The notes beneath the pieces are model-generated. The model saw only the letters and a program-made list of their open reading frames with translations. It ran no database searches and had not been told where the DNA came from. A DNA stretch of 64,000 bases from Peribacillus simplex. GTDB taxonomy: Bacteria > Bacillota > Bacilli > Bacillales > DSM-1321. Positions 36,573 through 45,760 of the stretch are shown piece after piece. The translations under genes were made by a program, and so were the position numbers. The DNA lies in assembly GCF_001542915.1 (NCBI RefSeq), contig NZ_LNNH01000055.1, positions 62,001 to 126,000 on the forward strand. Direction: 5' to 3'. How positions within the stretch are numbered: the stretch's first letter is position 1; each line of letters opens with the position of its first letter.

Positions 36573-37034
36573 ATGACCTCTTCTGAAAAAAATAATAACA
36601 GGACGCGAATCGAACCATTCACTCATTTCATCAATAAAATGGATCGGCTGTTTTCCGAAAGACCTCCCAAAGGCATGCTGCAATCTTTGGATGAATTCTT
36701 CGGTTCCACAAAAGAACGGGGCTTTCCCGTTGATATTCAAGAATCGAATTCGGAATATATCCTGACAGCTACCCTGCCAGGCATTGCACGCAGCCATATA
36801 TCGATTGATGTCCTCACACAGGCTGTCACCATATCGGCGAGGCAGCCAGACAAACAGCATAAAAATCCTGGCACACACGGATTGTTTCAAAAGGAAGGCT
36901 CCACAGGAAACATGTCCCGCACCATTACCTTTCAAAAACCGATTGATGATGCACAGGTTACCGCACGACATCGTGATGGCATCCTCACACTGCACCTGCC
37001 CAAAATTAAAGGAAATCGAATTGAAATCAATTAG
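36573..37034 (+). CDS. Hsp20/alpha-crystallin small heat shock protein
   Basis: A 153-residue protein. The alpha-crystallin domain spans about 50-150, with VDIQESNSEYILTATLPGI and the closing DGILTLHLPKI strand. The N-terminal 45 residues are basic and disordered. It holds unfolded proteins and may be spore-associated. The start at 36573 has AGGAG seven bases upstream; a GTG three bases earlier is in frame. Confidence 0.87.
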   Translation: MTSSEKNNNRTRIEPFTHFINKMDRLFSERPPKGMLQSLDEFFGSTKERGFPVDIQESNSEYILTATLPGIARSHISIDVLTQAVTISARQPDKQHKNPGTHGLFQKEGSTGNMSRTITFQKPIDDAQVTARHRDGILTLHLPKIKGNRIEIN

Positions 37035-37042
37035 GCAAATTT

Positions 37043-37094
37043 AAAGGCAGACTTAGGAAAGTGGCTGGATCACTTGTAAGTCTGCCTTTTCTTT
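37043..37094. terminator. Bidirectional terminator between hsp20 and yppG
   Basis: Stem AAAGGCAGACTTA / TAAGTCTGCCTTT flanking a 24-base loop, followed by TCTTTAC on the plus strand. Confidence 0.7.
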
Positions 37095-37103
37095 ACTTGT
37101 CAT

Positions 37104-37778
37104 CTAAACTTTAAAGAAGCCCCCTACTCCTTTTACCATTGAAGAAACTTGGGAAACCGTATTCATCATTTGTCCAGCTGTATTCATCATCTTCGTTATA
37201 TCCATGGAGCCGTCTTGGGTTTTGAATTGGTTCATCACCGATTTGATGCCTGATGGCTGGGGCTTTTGCATGAATTGCTGCTTCGGATAAGGATTATGGG
37301 CCTGCTGCTGTCCTTGCGGCGGCCTTTTGGCTGGCAATAGCGGGTTAGCAAACGGGCTGAACGTTTGCTGCTGCGGATACTGATTGAACTGATTGGATTG
37401 CATTTGTGGGATGTATTGCATTTGCGGTGTCGGCTGCTGCATTTGCGGTGTCGGCTGCTGCATTTGCGGTGTCGGCTGCATTTGCGGCATCGGGGACATT
37501 GGCTGCATGACACTGTTGCCCGGATGCTGCGCACTTGCAGGCATTGCCGGCTGCTGCAATTGTTGATACGGATGATAGGCCCCTTGTTGATAAGGATCAT
37601 GATATGGCATCATATATCCCTCCGAATTTTGGGGATATGGAGGAACGAAGGCTTCATGATTCTGTTCATGCTGCACGGGATACTGCATGGGCTGTTGGTA
37701 TCCACCCCCATATTCCGGAAGCGAATGGGGGTACTGTCCTTGATTGGGGGGGACTTGGTTAAAACCGGATCTCATCAT
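37104..37778 (-). CDS. yppG: YppG-like Gln/Pro-rich protein
   Basis: A 224-residue protein. A Pro/Gln/Met/Tyr-rich disordered region of about 170 residues contains three TPQMQQP heptads. A conserved C-terminal end (SVMNQFKTQDGSMDITKMMN) finishes in a hydrophobic TAGQMMNTVSQVSSMVKGVG. The tail and position next to yppE match B. subtilis YppG, which is shorter (125 residues). Probably a spore-coat or sporulation protein; no enzyme motif. AGGAGGG precedes the ATG at 37778. Confidence 0.75.
   Translation of the reverse strand: MMRSGFNQVPPNQGQYPHSLPEYGGGYQQPMQYPVQHEQNHEAFVPPYPQNSEGYMMPYHDPYQQGAYHPYQQLQQPAMPASAQHPGNSVMQPMSPMPQMQPTPQMQQPTPQMQQPTPQMQYIPQMQSNQFNQYPQQQTFSPFANPLLPAKRPPQGQQQAHNPYPKQQFMQKPQPSGIKSVMNQFKTQDGSMDITKMMNTAGQMMNTVSQVSSMVKGVGGFFKV
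37419..37480. repeat. 21-bp tandem repeat in yppG
   Basis: Three near-identical copies of a 21-bp unit (plus strand CATTTGCGGTGTCGGCTGCT plus one base), encoding TPQMQQP repeats. Confidence 0.9.
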
Positions 37779-37857
37779 GTTCAATGAGCCCTCCTCTTTT
37801 TTCATTACATGGTTCTGATAATATATGAAAAAAGAGGCAATATAGTGTAGGTGTTTT

Positions 37858-38226
37858 TTATGATAAGATCCGTGCGATTTCCGCTTTTACATTATGCAAA
37901 ATAAATTCGATGGATTGGACATGGCTTTTGAAGCGCTTATAGCTGGTCTTGGGGAAAAATGCCTGGACGGCTACATCGGAAAGATTATGGGCCGTTTGTT
38001 CAATTTGCTCGGGGAACAGGTGCCTGAATTCGATTTCCTTCATCCATTCCTTCATTCCAGTTTCCCATTCCATGCATGCTTCCCTTACCTGATCTGCAAA
38101 TGGCTTAACTTCCGAAAAAAAATCTTTTTCTTTTCCAGCCTCTCGTACTTCCTCATAGGTATCATTCGCATTTTCCGTATATTTTATTAATTGATCTGTT
38201 AATCGTTGCAGTTTTTCTTTTTCCAC
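37858..38226 (-). CDS. yppE: YppE family protein (DUF1798)
   Basis: A 122-residue all-helical acidic protein matching YppE in length and sequence (KLQRLTDQLIKYTENANDTY). Its structure in B. subtilis is a four-helix bundle of unknown function. Start ATG 38226 with AGGAATCC-type site. Between yppG and a small gene on the same strand. Confidence 0.82.
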   Translation of the reverse strand: MEKEKLQRLTDQLIKYTENANDTYEEVREAGKEKDFFSEVKPFADQVREACMEWETGMKEWMKEIEFRHLFPEQIEQTAHNLSDVAVQAFFPKTSYKRFKSHVQSIEFILHNVKAEIARILS

Positions 38227-38292
38227 AATGGATTCCTCCGTACATTTTCCCCTAAGTATAATCCAGATCCTGAAAAAATGAAATTCTGTAAC

Positions 38293-38565
38293 TCATACCT
38301 GCACTTCAGCCAAATAATTATGTTTATTCACCGATTTCTCCGTAACGAAAGAAAAGGAGCGGTCCTCCGCCGTATTCACCCAATAATCCTCGGCTTTCTC
38401 TATGGCCTCCTGGGCGTCATTCACTAATATATATTGTTCTGCCCATAATTTGCACCGTACTGTATTTACCGTTTCACCATATGAAAGTTCCAAGCGATCC
38501 AGGCTGGTACTGATCTCAGCTATCATCCTCAATATTTCCTCTGTTGCTACACTTTTATTGACCAT
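38293..38565 (-). CDS. Small protein in the yppD/yppF position
   Basis: A 90-residue soluble, mainly helical protein (SVATEEILRMIAEISTSLDR). It lies in the place of yppD/yppF in the yppC-G array, but I do not recognise the family with certainty. GGGAGGG eight bases before the ATG at 38565 gives a strong start; the longer frame start overlaps the ribosome site. Function unknown. Confidence 0.7.
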   Translation of the reverse strand: MVNKSVATEEILRMIAEISTSLDRLELSYGETVNTVRCKLWAEQYILVNDAQEAIEKAEDYWVNTAEDRSFSFVTEKSVNKHNYLAEVQV

Positions 38566-38748
38566 GCTGATCCCTCCCATTCTTTACCTGTACTATTCTT
38601 GTTTTTATCTTAAAGCCCTTCATGCCTGACAAAACTAGAAGCGAATCGGCAAAGAAAGTGTAATTCACTTAATTTATTATGCCCTTCGACAACAATGGCA
38701 GAATGAAGATTGGACTTTTAAACAAAAATACAGATAGGAGGTGATTTC

Positions 38749-38862
38749 ATGCAGTCGAATGACAGCAAAGAGCAAGAGTACGAAAAACGACAAAAGCCGC
38801 CGTCAAAAAAAGCCGGGACCGGCAATCCGAAACTAAGCGGGAAAAACCACCCCTCTACGTAA
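38749..38862 (+). CDS. sspM: Small acid-soluble spore protein SspM-like
   Basis: A 37-residue basic peptide starting MQSNDSKEQEYEKRQKPPSK and ending GNPKLSGKNHPST. The final GKNHPST resembles the GGPNRPST end of B. subtilis SspM (34 residues). AGGAGGTGATTTC precedes the ATG, a perfect ribosome site. It would be a minor SASP made in the forespore. It sits alone on the plus strand among minus-strand ypp genes. Confidence 0.8.
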   Translation: MQSNDSKEQEYEKRQKPPSKKAGTGNPKLSGKNHPST

Positions 38863-38882
38863 CATATGATGAGTAGCACCAC

Positions 38883-38924
38883 GAACAGGGAAGGCTTGAT
38901 AACGATGCCTTCCCTGTTCACTTT
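38883..38924. terminator. Hairpin between sspM and yppC
   Basis: Stem GAACAGGGAAGGC / GCCTTCCCTGTTC with loop TTGATAACGAT. It has no long T-run but separates convergent genes. Confidence 0.6.
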
Positions 38925-39881
38925 CTAATGAAAGCCTAGCCACTCCTTCACCATTACGGCTGTGTGAAGTTGCTTCTGCTTATGGTCATACCATTCGCTC
39001 AATTGCGGATTTTCTTCCCACTCCGGCTCAATCAACCAATCTTTTTTCACCCTTCTATACATATCCCACTGCTCTGTCTTCTCAATTTGATGGGAAATCA
39101 CCGGATATACCTTCCGCAGCATCGGCGTTTCATGGCGCCTAGGTTTTTTTCGATATCGTTCATAATCATATCTTGCTCCGGTCGGCTCAGTCCTGCAGGA
39201 AAACTCATGAAATTGCGAAAATAACTCTTTGGAAAACAGGAGTCCGGCCAACCTTTTCCCCAATTTGATCCTTTCATCGATATTTCTGAAATGAGACACG
39301 GATGAACCATACAGCTTTCCGGTGCAGGTGGGAAATAGCACCGTGCTAAAATGCATCCAGTCCTGCAGGAAAAATAATAAAGAATGAAAAACGAATGATT
39401 GTTTTTTTATGACCGGTTTTTCAATGATATTTTGTTCGTTTATGATGAGTGCCGTGACCAAGTTTTCACGATTTCCGCTTATCCAAAATGCATTCCATGC
39501 GTTTGTCATGAATTGAGTGATGAAAAAAAAGCGACCTAAGTGAAACAAAGGGCGACGATATCTCGTCGAATAATGATAGAGAAGTAATTGCGGATAGGCG
39601 TCTTGAAATATTCTCCAATTCGCTTCTTCATATGTCAGGAACAAATGCCGCCTGTACTTGCGGCCAAGCATCCGTGAGAACCAAACCCCTTCCAGATCAC
39701 ACATATTCCAGCCTGCATTCCTGGAGACCATCCCTGCCAGAAAAGACCATTGTATTTCAGGGTGTTCTCTAAAAAATTGTTCATATGCCTTGGTTCTTGA
39801 TATATTATCCCTATTCGCCTTTGCTGTTCGTACTTTTATCGAATGGAGCAATCGCTTTTCCGTCCCTGACAGATGCATCAT
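38925..39881 (-). CDS. yppC: YppC family protein (DUF2515)
   Basis: A 318-residue protein of the DUF2515 family, rich in aromatic and basic residues (SFLAGMVSRNAGWNMCDLEG). The amphipathic region near FLTYEEANWRIFQDAYPQLL is characteristic. Function unknown. It is divergent from recU across 143 bases, as in B. subtilis. Confidence 0.85.
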   Translation of the reverse strand: MMHLSGTEKRLLHSIKVRTAKANRDNISRTKAYEQFFREHPEIQWSFLAGMVSRNAGWNMCDLEGVWFSRMLGRKYRRHLFLTYEEANWRIFQDAYPQLLLYHYSTRYRRPLFHLGRFFFITQFMTNAWNAFWISGNRENLVTALIINEQNIIEKPVIKKQSFVFHSLLFFLQDWMHFSTVLFPTCTGKLYGSSVSHFRNIDERIKLGKRLAGLLFSKELFSQFHEFSCRTEPTGARYDYERYRKKPRRHETPMLRKVYPVISHQIEKTEQWDMYRRVKKDWLIEPEWEENPQLSEWYDHKQKQLHTAVMVKEWLGFH

Positions 39882-40024
39882 ATGGAATCAGCCCTTCCCT
39901 GATCGTTTGAATTGTGGCATTTCATTGTACTTAAACCCTATCGTTCTAAGAAACAATTCTTTTTATTCACATTTTGGATTCTTTTTTTGCTAATATAGAT
40001 AAGTGAAAAAAAGGAGGGGTAAAA

Positions 40025-40636
40025 GTGGCATTTCATTATCCCAACGGACGAAGATTTGTACCGCAGGCTATGGAAGAAAAGAAAAGCCCACTTAAAAAAA
40101 TCAGTTATAGCAACCGGGGAAAAACATTGGAAGACGATTTGAACGAAACCAACCAGTATTACTTGGCACACGGCATTGCCGTCATTCATAAAAAACCGAC
40201 ACCGATCCAAATCGTCGATGTCCACTACCCGAAGAGAAGCGCGGCAGTCATTAAGGAAGCCTACTTCAAACAAGCATCGACCACTGATTATAATGGAGTT
40301 TATAAAGGAAGGTACATTGATTTTGAGGCAAAGGAAACGAAAAACAGCAGTTCCTTCCCCCTCAAGAACTTTCATGACCATCAAATTGAACATATGAAAG
40401 ACATCGTGCAGCATGACGGAATTGCCTTTGTGATCATCCGATTCTCCTCAATGGATGACATATACTTAATGAGTTCTGAACAGTTGAGTTTTTACTGGCA
40501 GCGAATGAAAGATGGCGGACGCAAATCCATTACTCTGAAAGAGGTTGAAAACAGTTCAAAGAAGATTACTCTTGGCTTTCAACCGAGAATTGACTATATT
40601 AAAGTAGTAGATTCGCTTATCACAGAAAATTTTTAG
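40025..40636 (+). CDS. recU: Holliday junction resolvase RecU
   Basis: A 203-residue endonuclease cutting four-way junctions in recombination and chromosome segregation. The active site includes DFEAKETK near residues 98-105 and the [13 protein letters not shown] motif. Start GTG with AAAAGGAGGGG eight bases upstream. It is coupled to ponA 28 bases downstream, the conserved recU-ponA pair. Confidence 0.95.
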   Translation: MAFHYPNGRRFVPQAMEEKKSPLKKISYSNRGKTLEDDLNETNQYYLAHGIAVIHKKPTPIQIVDVHYPKRSAAVIKEAYFKQASTTDYNGVYKGRYIDFEAKETKNSSSFPLKNFHDHQIEHMKDIVQHDGIAFVIIRFSSMDDIYLMSSEQLSFYWQRMKDGGRKSITLKEVENSSKKITLGFQPRIDYIKVVDSLITENF

Positions 40637-40664
40637 TTTTTTTTAGAAAGGCAGGTTAGCTGTA

Positions 40665-43385
40665 ATGGCTGAAAAATATAATACTAGGGAAGAGCGCCGA
40701 AAGCAGGGGCAGTCTCAAAAAAAGGGACCGAAAAAAGGCCCCCAGAAGTCAACCAACATGCTTAAGCGCGTTTTCCTTATACTCGTTACGATAGGGATTA
40801 TCGGCTTGGTGACAGGAGGCGCGGCATTGGCTTATTTCATAAGCGATGCTCCAAAACTCGACGAAAAGTTATTGAAAGATCCCGTTACATCCAAAATACT
40901 TGATGAGAATGGTAAATTACTAGCTGAAGTCGGTACTGAAAACCGGGACTTTGTCAATTATGAAGACATACCCGATCTAGTCGAACACGCCTTCCTGGCA
41001 ACGGAAGATTCCCGTTTTTACAAGCATCACGGGGTGGACTTCCTGAGATTGGGCAGTGCCGTAATAGCCAACGTCAAAAACGGATTCGGCTCTGAGGGTG
41101 CAAGTACATTGACCCAGCAGGTCATCAAGCGTTCTTATTTAACGCCTGATAAGACCATAAAGAGGAAAGTCCAGGAAATGTGGCTATCCATCCAGCTTGA
41201 AAGGAAATACACAAAAGAAGAAATTTTCGAGATGTATGTGAATAAAATTTTCTTCGCTAACCGTGCAAATGGGATCCTAACCGCTTCCCGCACTTATTAT
41301 GGCAAAGATCTGGACGAATTGAAATTGAACGAAGCGGCGATGCTTGTCGGGTTACCGCAAAGCCCTAGCCGTTATGATCCATATAAATATCCGGAACGCG
41401 CGAAAGAACGCCGTGATATCGTCCTTCACTTAATGAATAAGCACGGATACATCACCGAAAAGGAAATGAAGGATGCGCAAAGCGTCGATATTAAAGAAGG
41501 CTTGCAGGAAATCGATAAAAGCCAAATTGATACGACCGCTTACGATGCATTCATCGATTTAGTCATTGAAGAAGTCGGTGAGATGGGTGACTATAACGTC
41601 TTCACCGATGGTTTGGAAATCCAAACGACGATCGATAAAGATGCCCAGGAATATGTATACAAAATGTTGAACAGTGATGAAATCATCAATTATCCAAGCA
41701 AAGATCTTCAAGCCGGGATCACCTTACTGGATACGCAATCCGGTGAGATCAAAGCAGTCGGCGGCGGCAGGAACACGACGGTCAAACGTGGCTGGAATTA
41801 TGCAACGGATGCCAAGCGTTCACCAGGTTCGACAATCAAGCCGATTTTGGATTACGGTCCGGCAGTTGAATATTTGAATTGGTCCACATACCAACCGATT
41901 AAAGATGAGGAATATTCATATAGCAATGGAACACCGCTAAAGAATGCGTCAGGACGCCATTATGGCACGGTAACGATTCGTGAAGCGCTGGCACGGTCAT
42001 TAAATATCCCAGCCCTGAAAACACTTCAGGAAGTCGGATTGGACCGGGGCCGTGATTTTGCCGTTGAGCTTGGCATTCCCTTCGACAAGGAAATTACGGA
42101 ATCCGCTGCACTTGGCGGCGGCAAGGACGTATCGACCCTTGAACTTGCCGGGGCTTACAGTTCATTCGGAAACAACGGGACCTATAATCAACCGCATAGT
42201 GTGAAAAAGATTGTTTTGCGTGACAAAACGACCATCAAAAACAAGACCGAATCGAAACCGGTCATGAAAGACTCCACTGCTTTCATCGTGACCGATATGC
42301 TGAAGAGCGTCTTGAATGAACCTTATGGAACAGGAAGGCTTGCGAATATACCTGGTCTGCCTGTAGCCGGAAAAACCGGCTCAACCAATTTCACGCCTGA
42401 ACAGCGTGCAGCAAACAATATCCCCTCTTCCGGTGTAAAAGATAGCTGGATGGCGGGTTATACAACCAATTATACAGTCGCGGTTTGGGCTGGCTATGAT
42501 AATGCTTCAGGTAAGAAATTGGAATACCTCGGCGATTCATCCCAGCGGATCCCTAAGGCGATCTTTAAGAATTTGATGGAACATATGGCACAGACCAAGG
42601 AAACGAAGGACTTTGATCAACCGGACAGCGTTGTGAAGGTTGGCGTCATAAAAGGTTCTAACCCAGCGGTAAAAGCCAATGCGTATACACCGAGCAGTAA
42701 AATCACTTATGAGTATTACGTTAAAGGCCATGAGCCGACACAAGTGACAACAGAATATGAAAAAATCGACAAACCTAGCATCAGTGCTTCATACGATCAA
42801 GAAGGTAATCAAATCAACCTATCATGGGCATATCCTAAAGGTGACGGAGATACTCAATTCGAGGTGAAGATGTCCGTTGATGGCGGTGCTCAGAGTGTGT
42901 TGAAGAAATCGAAGGATACTAGTTTGACGATCCCGAATCCAACCCCAGGAAGTAAATATACCTTCTCTGTGGTAGCATTGGCGGATGGTCAGCAAAGTGA
43001 CCCTGCCAGCACCTCCGTTGAAATTCCTGCAGAAGCGGAAGAACCGGAAGGTACGGATGAGGAGATTGAAGATCCTGCCGAAGGTGAAAATCCAGATCAA
43101 GAAACCCCTGCTGAAGGCGATGAAGATAAGCAGGATGAAGACAAAAACAACAATGGCGATACTGATAATGGAAACACCGATAATAACGGCGATGGCAACA
43201 CTGATAATAATGGAAATGGCAACAACCCGGATGACGGGAAAGGCAATACAGACGATGAAAATGTCGAAGATGGGAACACAGGCACCGACCCTGGTAAGGT
43301 GGAAGAAGAAAAACCTGGTGAAACGCCCGCCCCTGATCCTGATCCGGAAAAAGATAAAGACCAGGACACTGATAATAACGGTTAA
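40665..43385 (+). CDS. ponA: Class A penicillin-binding protein PBP1
   Basis: The 906-residue bifunctional enzyme polymerises glycan and cross-links peptides at the septum. A cytoplasmic basic N-terminus precedes the transmembrane helix (VFLILVTIGIIGLVTGGAAL). The GT51 domain has EDSRFYKHHG and STLTQQVIKR. The transpeptidase has SPGSTIKP (Ser near 386), SLN and KTGST near 570. An FN3-like domain (about 700-785) and a 120-residue acidic/Asn-Gly tail follow. The tail is longer and more repetitive than needed for catalysis. AAAGGCAGG precedes the ATG. Confidence 0.96.
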   Translation: MAEKYNTREERRKQGQSQKKGPKKGPQKSTNMLKRVFLILVTIGIIGLVTGGAALAYFISDAPKLDEKLLKDPVTSKILDENGKLLAEVGTENRDFVNYEDIPDLVEHAFLATEDSRFYKHHGVDFLRLGSAVIANVKNGFGSEGASTLTQQVIKRSYLTPDKTIKRKVQEMWLSIQLERKYTKEEIFEMYVNKIFFANRANGILTASRTYYGKDLDELKLNEAAMLVGLPQSPSRYDPYKYPERAKERRDIVLHLMNKHGYITEKEMKDAQSVDIKEGLQEIDKSQIDTTAYDAFIDLVIEEVGEMGDYNVFTDGLEIQTTIDKDAQEYVYKMLNSDEIINYPSKDLQAGITLLDTQSGEIKAVGGGRNTTVKRGWNYATDAKRSPGSTIKPILDYGPAVEYLNWSTYQPIKDEEYSYSNGTPLKNASGRHYGTVTIREALARSLNIPALKTLQEVGLDRGRDFAVELGIPFDKEITESAALGGGKDVSTLELAGAYSSFGNNGTYNQPHSVKKIVLRDKTTIKNKTESKPVMKDSTAFIVTDMLKSVLNEPYGTGRLANIPGLPVAGKTGSTNFTPEQRAANNIPSSGVKDSWMAGYTTNYTVAVWAGYDNASGKKLEYLGDSSQRIPKAIFKNLMEHMAQTKETKDFDQPDSVVKVGVIKGSNPAVKANAYTPSSKITYEYYVKGHEPTQVTTEYEKIDKPSISASYDQEGNQINLSWAYPKGDGDTQFEVKMSVDGGAQSVLKKSKDTSLTIPNPTPGSKYTFSVVALADGQQSDPASTSVEIPAEAEEPEGTDEEIEDPAEGENPDQETPAEGDEDKQDEDKNNNGDTDNGNTDNNGDGNTDNNGNGNNPDDGKGNTDDENVEDGNTGTDPGKVEEEKPGETPAPDPDPEKDKDQDTDNNG

Positions 43386-43390
43386 CTAAA

Positions 43391-43425
43391 AAAACCGCCT
43401 AAGCTTTTGCTTAGGCGGTTTTTTA
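43391..43425 (+). terminator. ponA terminator
   Basis: Stem AACCGCCTAAGC / GCTTAGGCGGTT with loop TTTT and TTTTT after, directly behind the ponA stop. Confidence 0.92.
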
Positions 43426-43665
43426 GTGTGTGGACAATGACGCTCTCCCTTCGCCCTTCATATCGGCACCCATGCAACCTTCTACGTACACAACCACTAA
43501 GCTGTGGGCGATCGGAATTCCAGCTTCATGTTCACGCACAGTGGAATGGAATGCAAGGTGCAACCCACCTGCGGGAAATGCCTGTCTACATGAAACCCGC
43601 AAAGCTCAAAGGACCTCCCCGCTAAAAAAGAGCGCCTGCAGTGCATAAAAACAGTCAAAATACAA
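43426..43665. other. Intergenic DNA after ponA
   Basis: About 240 bases with a GC-rich segment at 43560-43640 that looks like a decayed copy of the repeat at 11891-12000. No gene is supported; open frames here are short and lack ribosome sites. Confidence 0.5.
43560..43640 (+). repeat. Decayed GC-rich intergenic repeat (partial)
   Basis: CCTGCGGGAAATGCCTGTCT, ACCCGCAAAGCTCAAAGGAC and CCCCGCTAAAAAAGAGCG follow the order of motifs of the Bacillus repeat seen complemented at 11891-12000, with many substitutions. Confidence 0.4.
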
Positions 43666-43715
43666 AACAAAAAAACTGCTGACAAATCTCCCTTATTTTC
43701 GGATTTGTCTGCAGT
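43666..43715 (-). terminator. Terminator of the dnaD-nth-ypoC unit
   Basis: Stem ACTGCAGACAAATC / GATTTGTCAGCAGT with T-run TTTTTTTG on the minus strand, 18 bases after the ypoC stop. Confidence 0.85.
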
Positions 43716-43733
43716 ATGAAACGTCTAATTCGC

Positions 43734-44273
43734 TTAGATATTTTTATTGACATGCGCTTGTTTTATCATGTATTTGACATATTGTTTTTCGAATTCTTGG
43801 AACAACTCGCTAAGCTGTCTATATGAAGGAAAGAAAGCCGGTCGAGAAAGGATGAAAGTAAGCCTTTCAGCGACATTTACCGGAATTGTATGGAAGGACT
43901 CCATTTGCTCCTGCCAGGCACTCAGCACTACTGGCCTTCCATGCAACCAGAAGACCGCCGTTAAAAATAAGCTGAGGCCCCGCTTCATGAGTCCTAAGGT
44001 CTGTCCGGCCTTCCGCTCTGAAAATAACAACCTGCATTCCGAATCAAGTTGCTTCCATTTTTCCAATACTTCCTTTACATGCACAGCCCCTTTTGTCCAC
44101 GGAGAATAGGAAACCACCTCATTAAAATGAAGCACTTCATATGGAAAGTCCTGAAATGGAATTGTCCCGCTCCATCCTGCATACTGTTCTTTATCAAAGG
44201 CGATTTGCTTTTCAGGGAAAAAGAAAGGATGATCCAATTCCTTGGGCACTTTTAACGATACGATCTGCGTCAC
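43734..44273 (-). CDS. ypoC: YpoC family protein
   Basis: A 179-residue protein in the conserved place downstream of nth. The segment GAVHVKEVLEKWKQLDSECR is typical; function unknown. The GTG at 44273 overlaps the nth stop (ATGTGA), with AAAGAGG five bases upstream. A longer frame start at 44315 would overlap nth by 46 bases and is less likely. Last gene of dnaD-nth-ypoC. Confidence 0.82.
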   Translation of the reverse strand: MTQIVSLKVPKELDHPFFFPEKQIAFDKEQYAGWSGTIPFQDFPYEVLHFNEVVSYSPWTKGAVHVKEVLEKWKQLDSECRLLFSERKAGQTLGLMKRGLSLFLTAVFWLHGRPVVLSAWQEQMESFHTIPVNVAERLTFILSRPAFFPSYRQLSELFQEFEKQYVKYMIKQAHVNKNI

Positions 44274-44926
44274 ATGGCCTCTTTCCTTTTCATTCGTTTT
44301 TTTCCTTCGCGGCATACTTCAAGAAGCGGACAGGTTTCACATTGTGGTGATTGGGCCTTGCAATGATAGCGTCCAAAGAAGATCAGGCGGTGATGCGTAA
44401 CGGACCATTCATCCATCGGAATCTTAGCCATCAACGTTTTTTCAACCTCCAAGACGCTATCCTTCCACCGGCAAATTCCCAAGCGCTTGGAAACACGCTC
44501 TACATGCGTATCTACAGCTATCGCCGGCACATCATAAGCAACGGAAACGACCACATTCGCGGTCTTTCTGCCAACGCCTGGTAACTTAACTAGCTCATCA
44601 CGATCACGGGGTACCACCTTGCCGTATTCGTCGATCAGCATGCGCGACAGCTTTTGGATATTCTTAGCCTTGTTACGAAACAAACCGATCGAGCGGATGT
44701 CATTTTCCAGCTCTTCTATCGGAACGCTTATGTAATCCTCAGGCGTTTTATATTTTTGGAATAAATCCTTCGTGACTTTATTGACCAATACATCCGTACA
44801 TTGAGCTGACAGTGCAACAGCGATCACCAATTCAAATGGATTGGAATGATTCAGCTCACAATGGGCCTCCGGAAACATTTCCCCCATTGTATCCAGACAA
44901 AATCGAATTTGAGCTTTGTTCAACAT
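44270..44926 (-). CDS. nth: Endonuclease III
   Basis: A 218-residue bifunctional DNA glycosylase/AP lyase that removes oxidised pyrimidines. The HhH motif LPGVGRKTANVV carries catalytic Lys121; Asp139 is in VDTHVER. A 4Fe-4S cluster is bound by Cys189-x6-Cys196-x2-Cys199-x5-Cys205. It follows dnaD by 22 bases and overlaps ypoC by four. Confidence 0.96.
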   Translation of the reverse strand: MLNKAQIRFCLDTMGEMFPEAHCELNHSNPFELVIAVALSAQCTDVLVNKVTKDLFQKYKTPEDYISVPIEELENDIRSIGLFRNKAKNIQKLSRMLIDEYGKVVPRDRDELVKLPGVGRKTANVVVSVAYDVPAIAVDTHVERVSKRLGICRWKDSVLEVEKTLMAKIPMDEWSVTHHRLIFFGRYHCKAQSPQCETCPLLEVCREGKKRMKRKEAM

Positions 44927-44948
44927 TTTCGTTCTCCTTCATTTTGCA

Positions 44949-45644
44949 TTACTGCTCGAGCCAATTATAAAAGGGCACATCTTTGATTGGTTGTGCAGCT
45001 TCTGTCTTACGTTCCCGCTTTTGATGGGCCCTGAACTTTTGTCCTTGCTCCCTAGCCTGTGCCAAGGTTTTTATTCCATTCTTTTTCCACTCGAATAAAA
45101 TCCGATCAATGTAGCGGAAATTCAACTTTCCGGAAATGACTGATTCCCTCAGGGCTGACTTGATGATTTCAGGTTGGTGGTCATCCTCCATCCACATGGC
45201 CAATGTCTCACATTCAAAAGGAGATAAAGGACGGCCAAATTCCTGTTCAAAAATCGTATATAGGCTCTCCTCCGCTTTTTGCACTTCAGCAGACTCTGCC
45301 CGCTTCAACGTTTTCAGGAAACAGTCCATCATTTTTTCATAAAGCGGCGCTAGCGAATATTTTTCCTGGCCGATTTCTTGATTCTCTTCAACCGCCATTT
45401 CCACGAATCCCCTCTGAACCAACCGCTGAATCAAGTACAGACATTCCGTTTCCTGTAATGTCATCCGATCGGATATTTGGGACGGTGCAGGGAAATGGTT
45501 ACCTTTATCAATGAAGCTTTGCAATTGTATTAATAGGACCATTTCTTGTTCATTCAGTCCCATTGACTTATAGTTAGTCAGCAAAAAGGATGGAATCGTT
45601 ATCGTTCCTTCCTTAAACCACGCATATAAATGTTCTTTATTCAT
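44949..45644 (-). CDS. dnaD: DNA replication initiation protein DnaD
   Basis: A 231-residue primosomal protein that remodels DnaA-oriC and helps load the helicase with DnaB/DnaI. The DDBH1 winged helix (1-110) contains NKEHLYAWFKEGTITIPSFL. The DDBH2 domain includes FEQEFGRPLSPFECETLAMW and the C-terminal YIDRILFEWKKNGI motif. The ATG at 45644 has GAGGTG nine bases upstream. First gene of its operon, after the asnS terminator. Confidence 0.95.
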   Translation of the reverse strand: MNKEHLYAWFKEGTITIPSFLLTNYKSMGLNEQEMVLLIQLQSFIDKGNHFPAPSQISDRMTLQETECLYLIQRLVQRGFVEMAVEENQEIGQEKYSLAPLYEKMMDCFLKTLKRAESAEVQKAEESLYTIFEQEFGRPLSPFECETLAMWMEDDHQPEIIKSALRESVISGKLNFRYIDRILFEWKKNGIKTLAQAREQGQKFRAHQKRERKTEAAQPIKDVPFYNWLEQ

Positions 45645-45710
45645 GTTTTTGGACACCTCATTTTAAGTATAACATGAATACGGCTCACCGAATAAGTTTA
45701 TAATTTTAAC

Positions 45711-45748
45711 AAAAAACGGTTATCTGTCACAAATGACAAGATAACCGC
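45711..45748 (-). terminator. asnS terminator
   Basis: Stem CGGTTATCTTGTCA / TGACAGATAACCG with T-run TTTTTTG on the minus strand. Confidence 0.9.
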
Positions 45749-45760
45749 TTCTTCACAAAA

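Noticed and set aside
36555..36995. 146-codon minus-strand frame opposite hsp20
   Set aside because: It is antisense to a clear alpha-crystallin gene and has no family resemblance.
43407..43685. Short frames on both strands behind ponA
   Set aside because: They lie in a decayed GC-rich repeat and a terminator; no ribosome sites.
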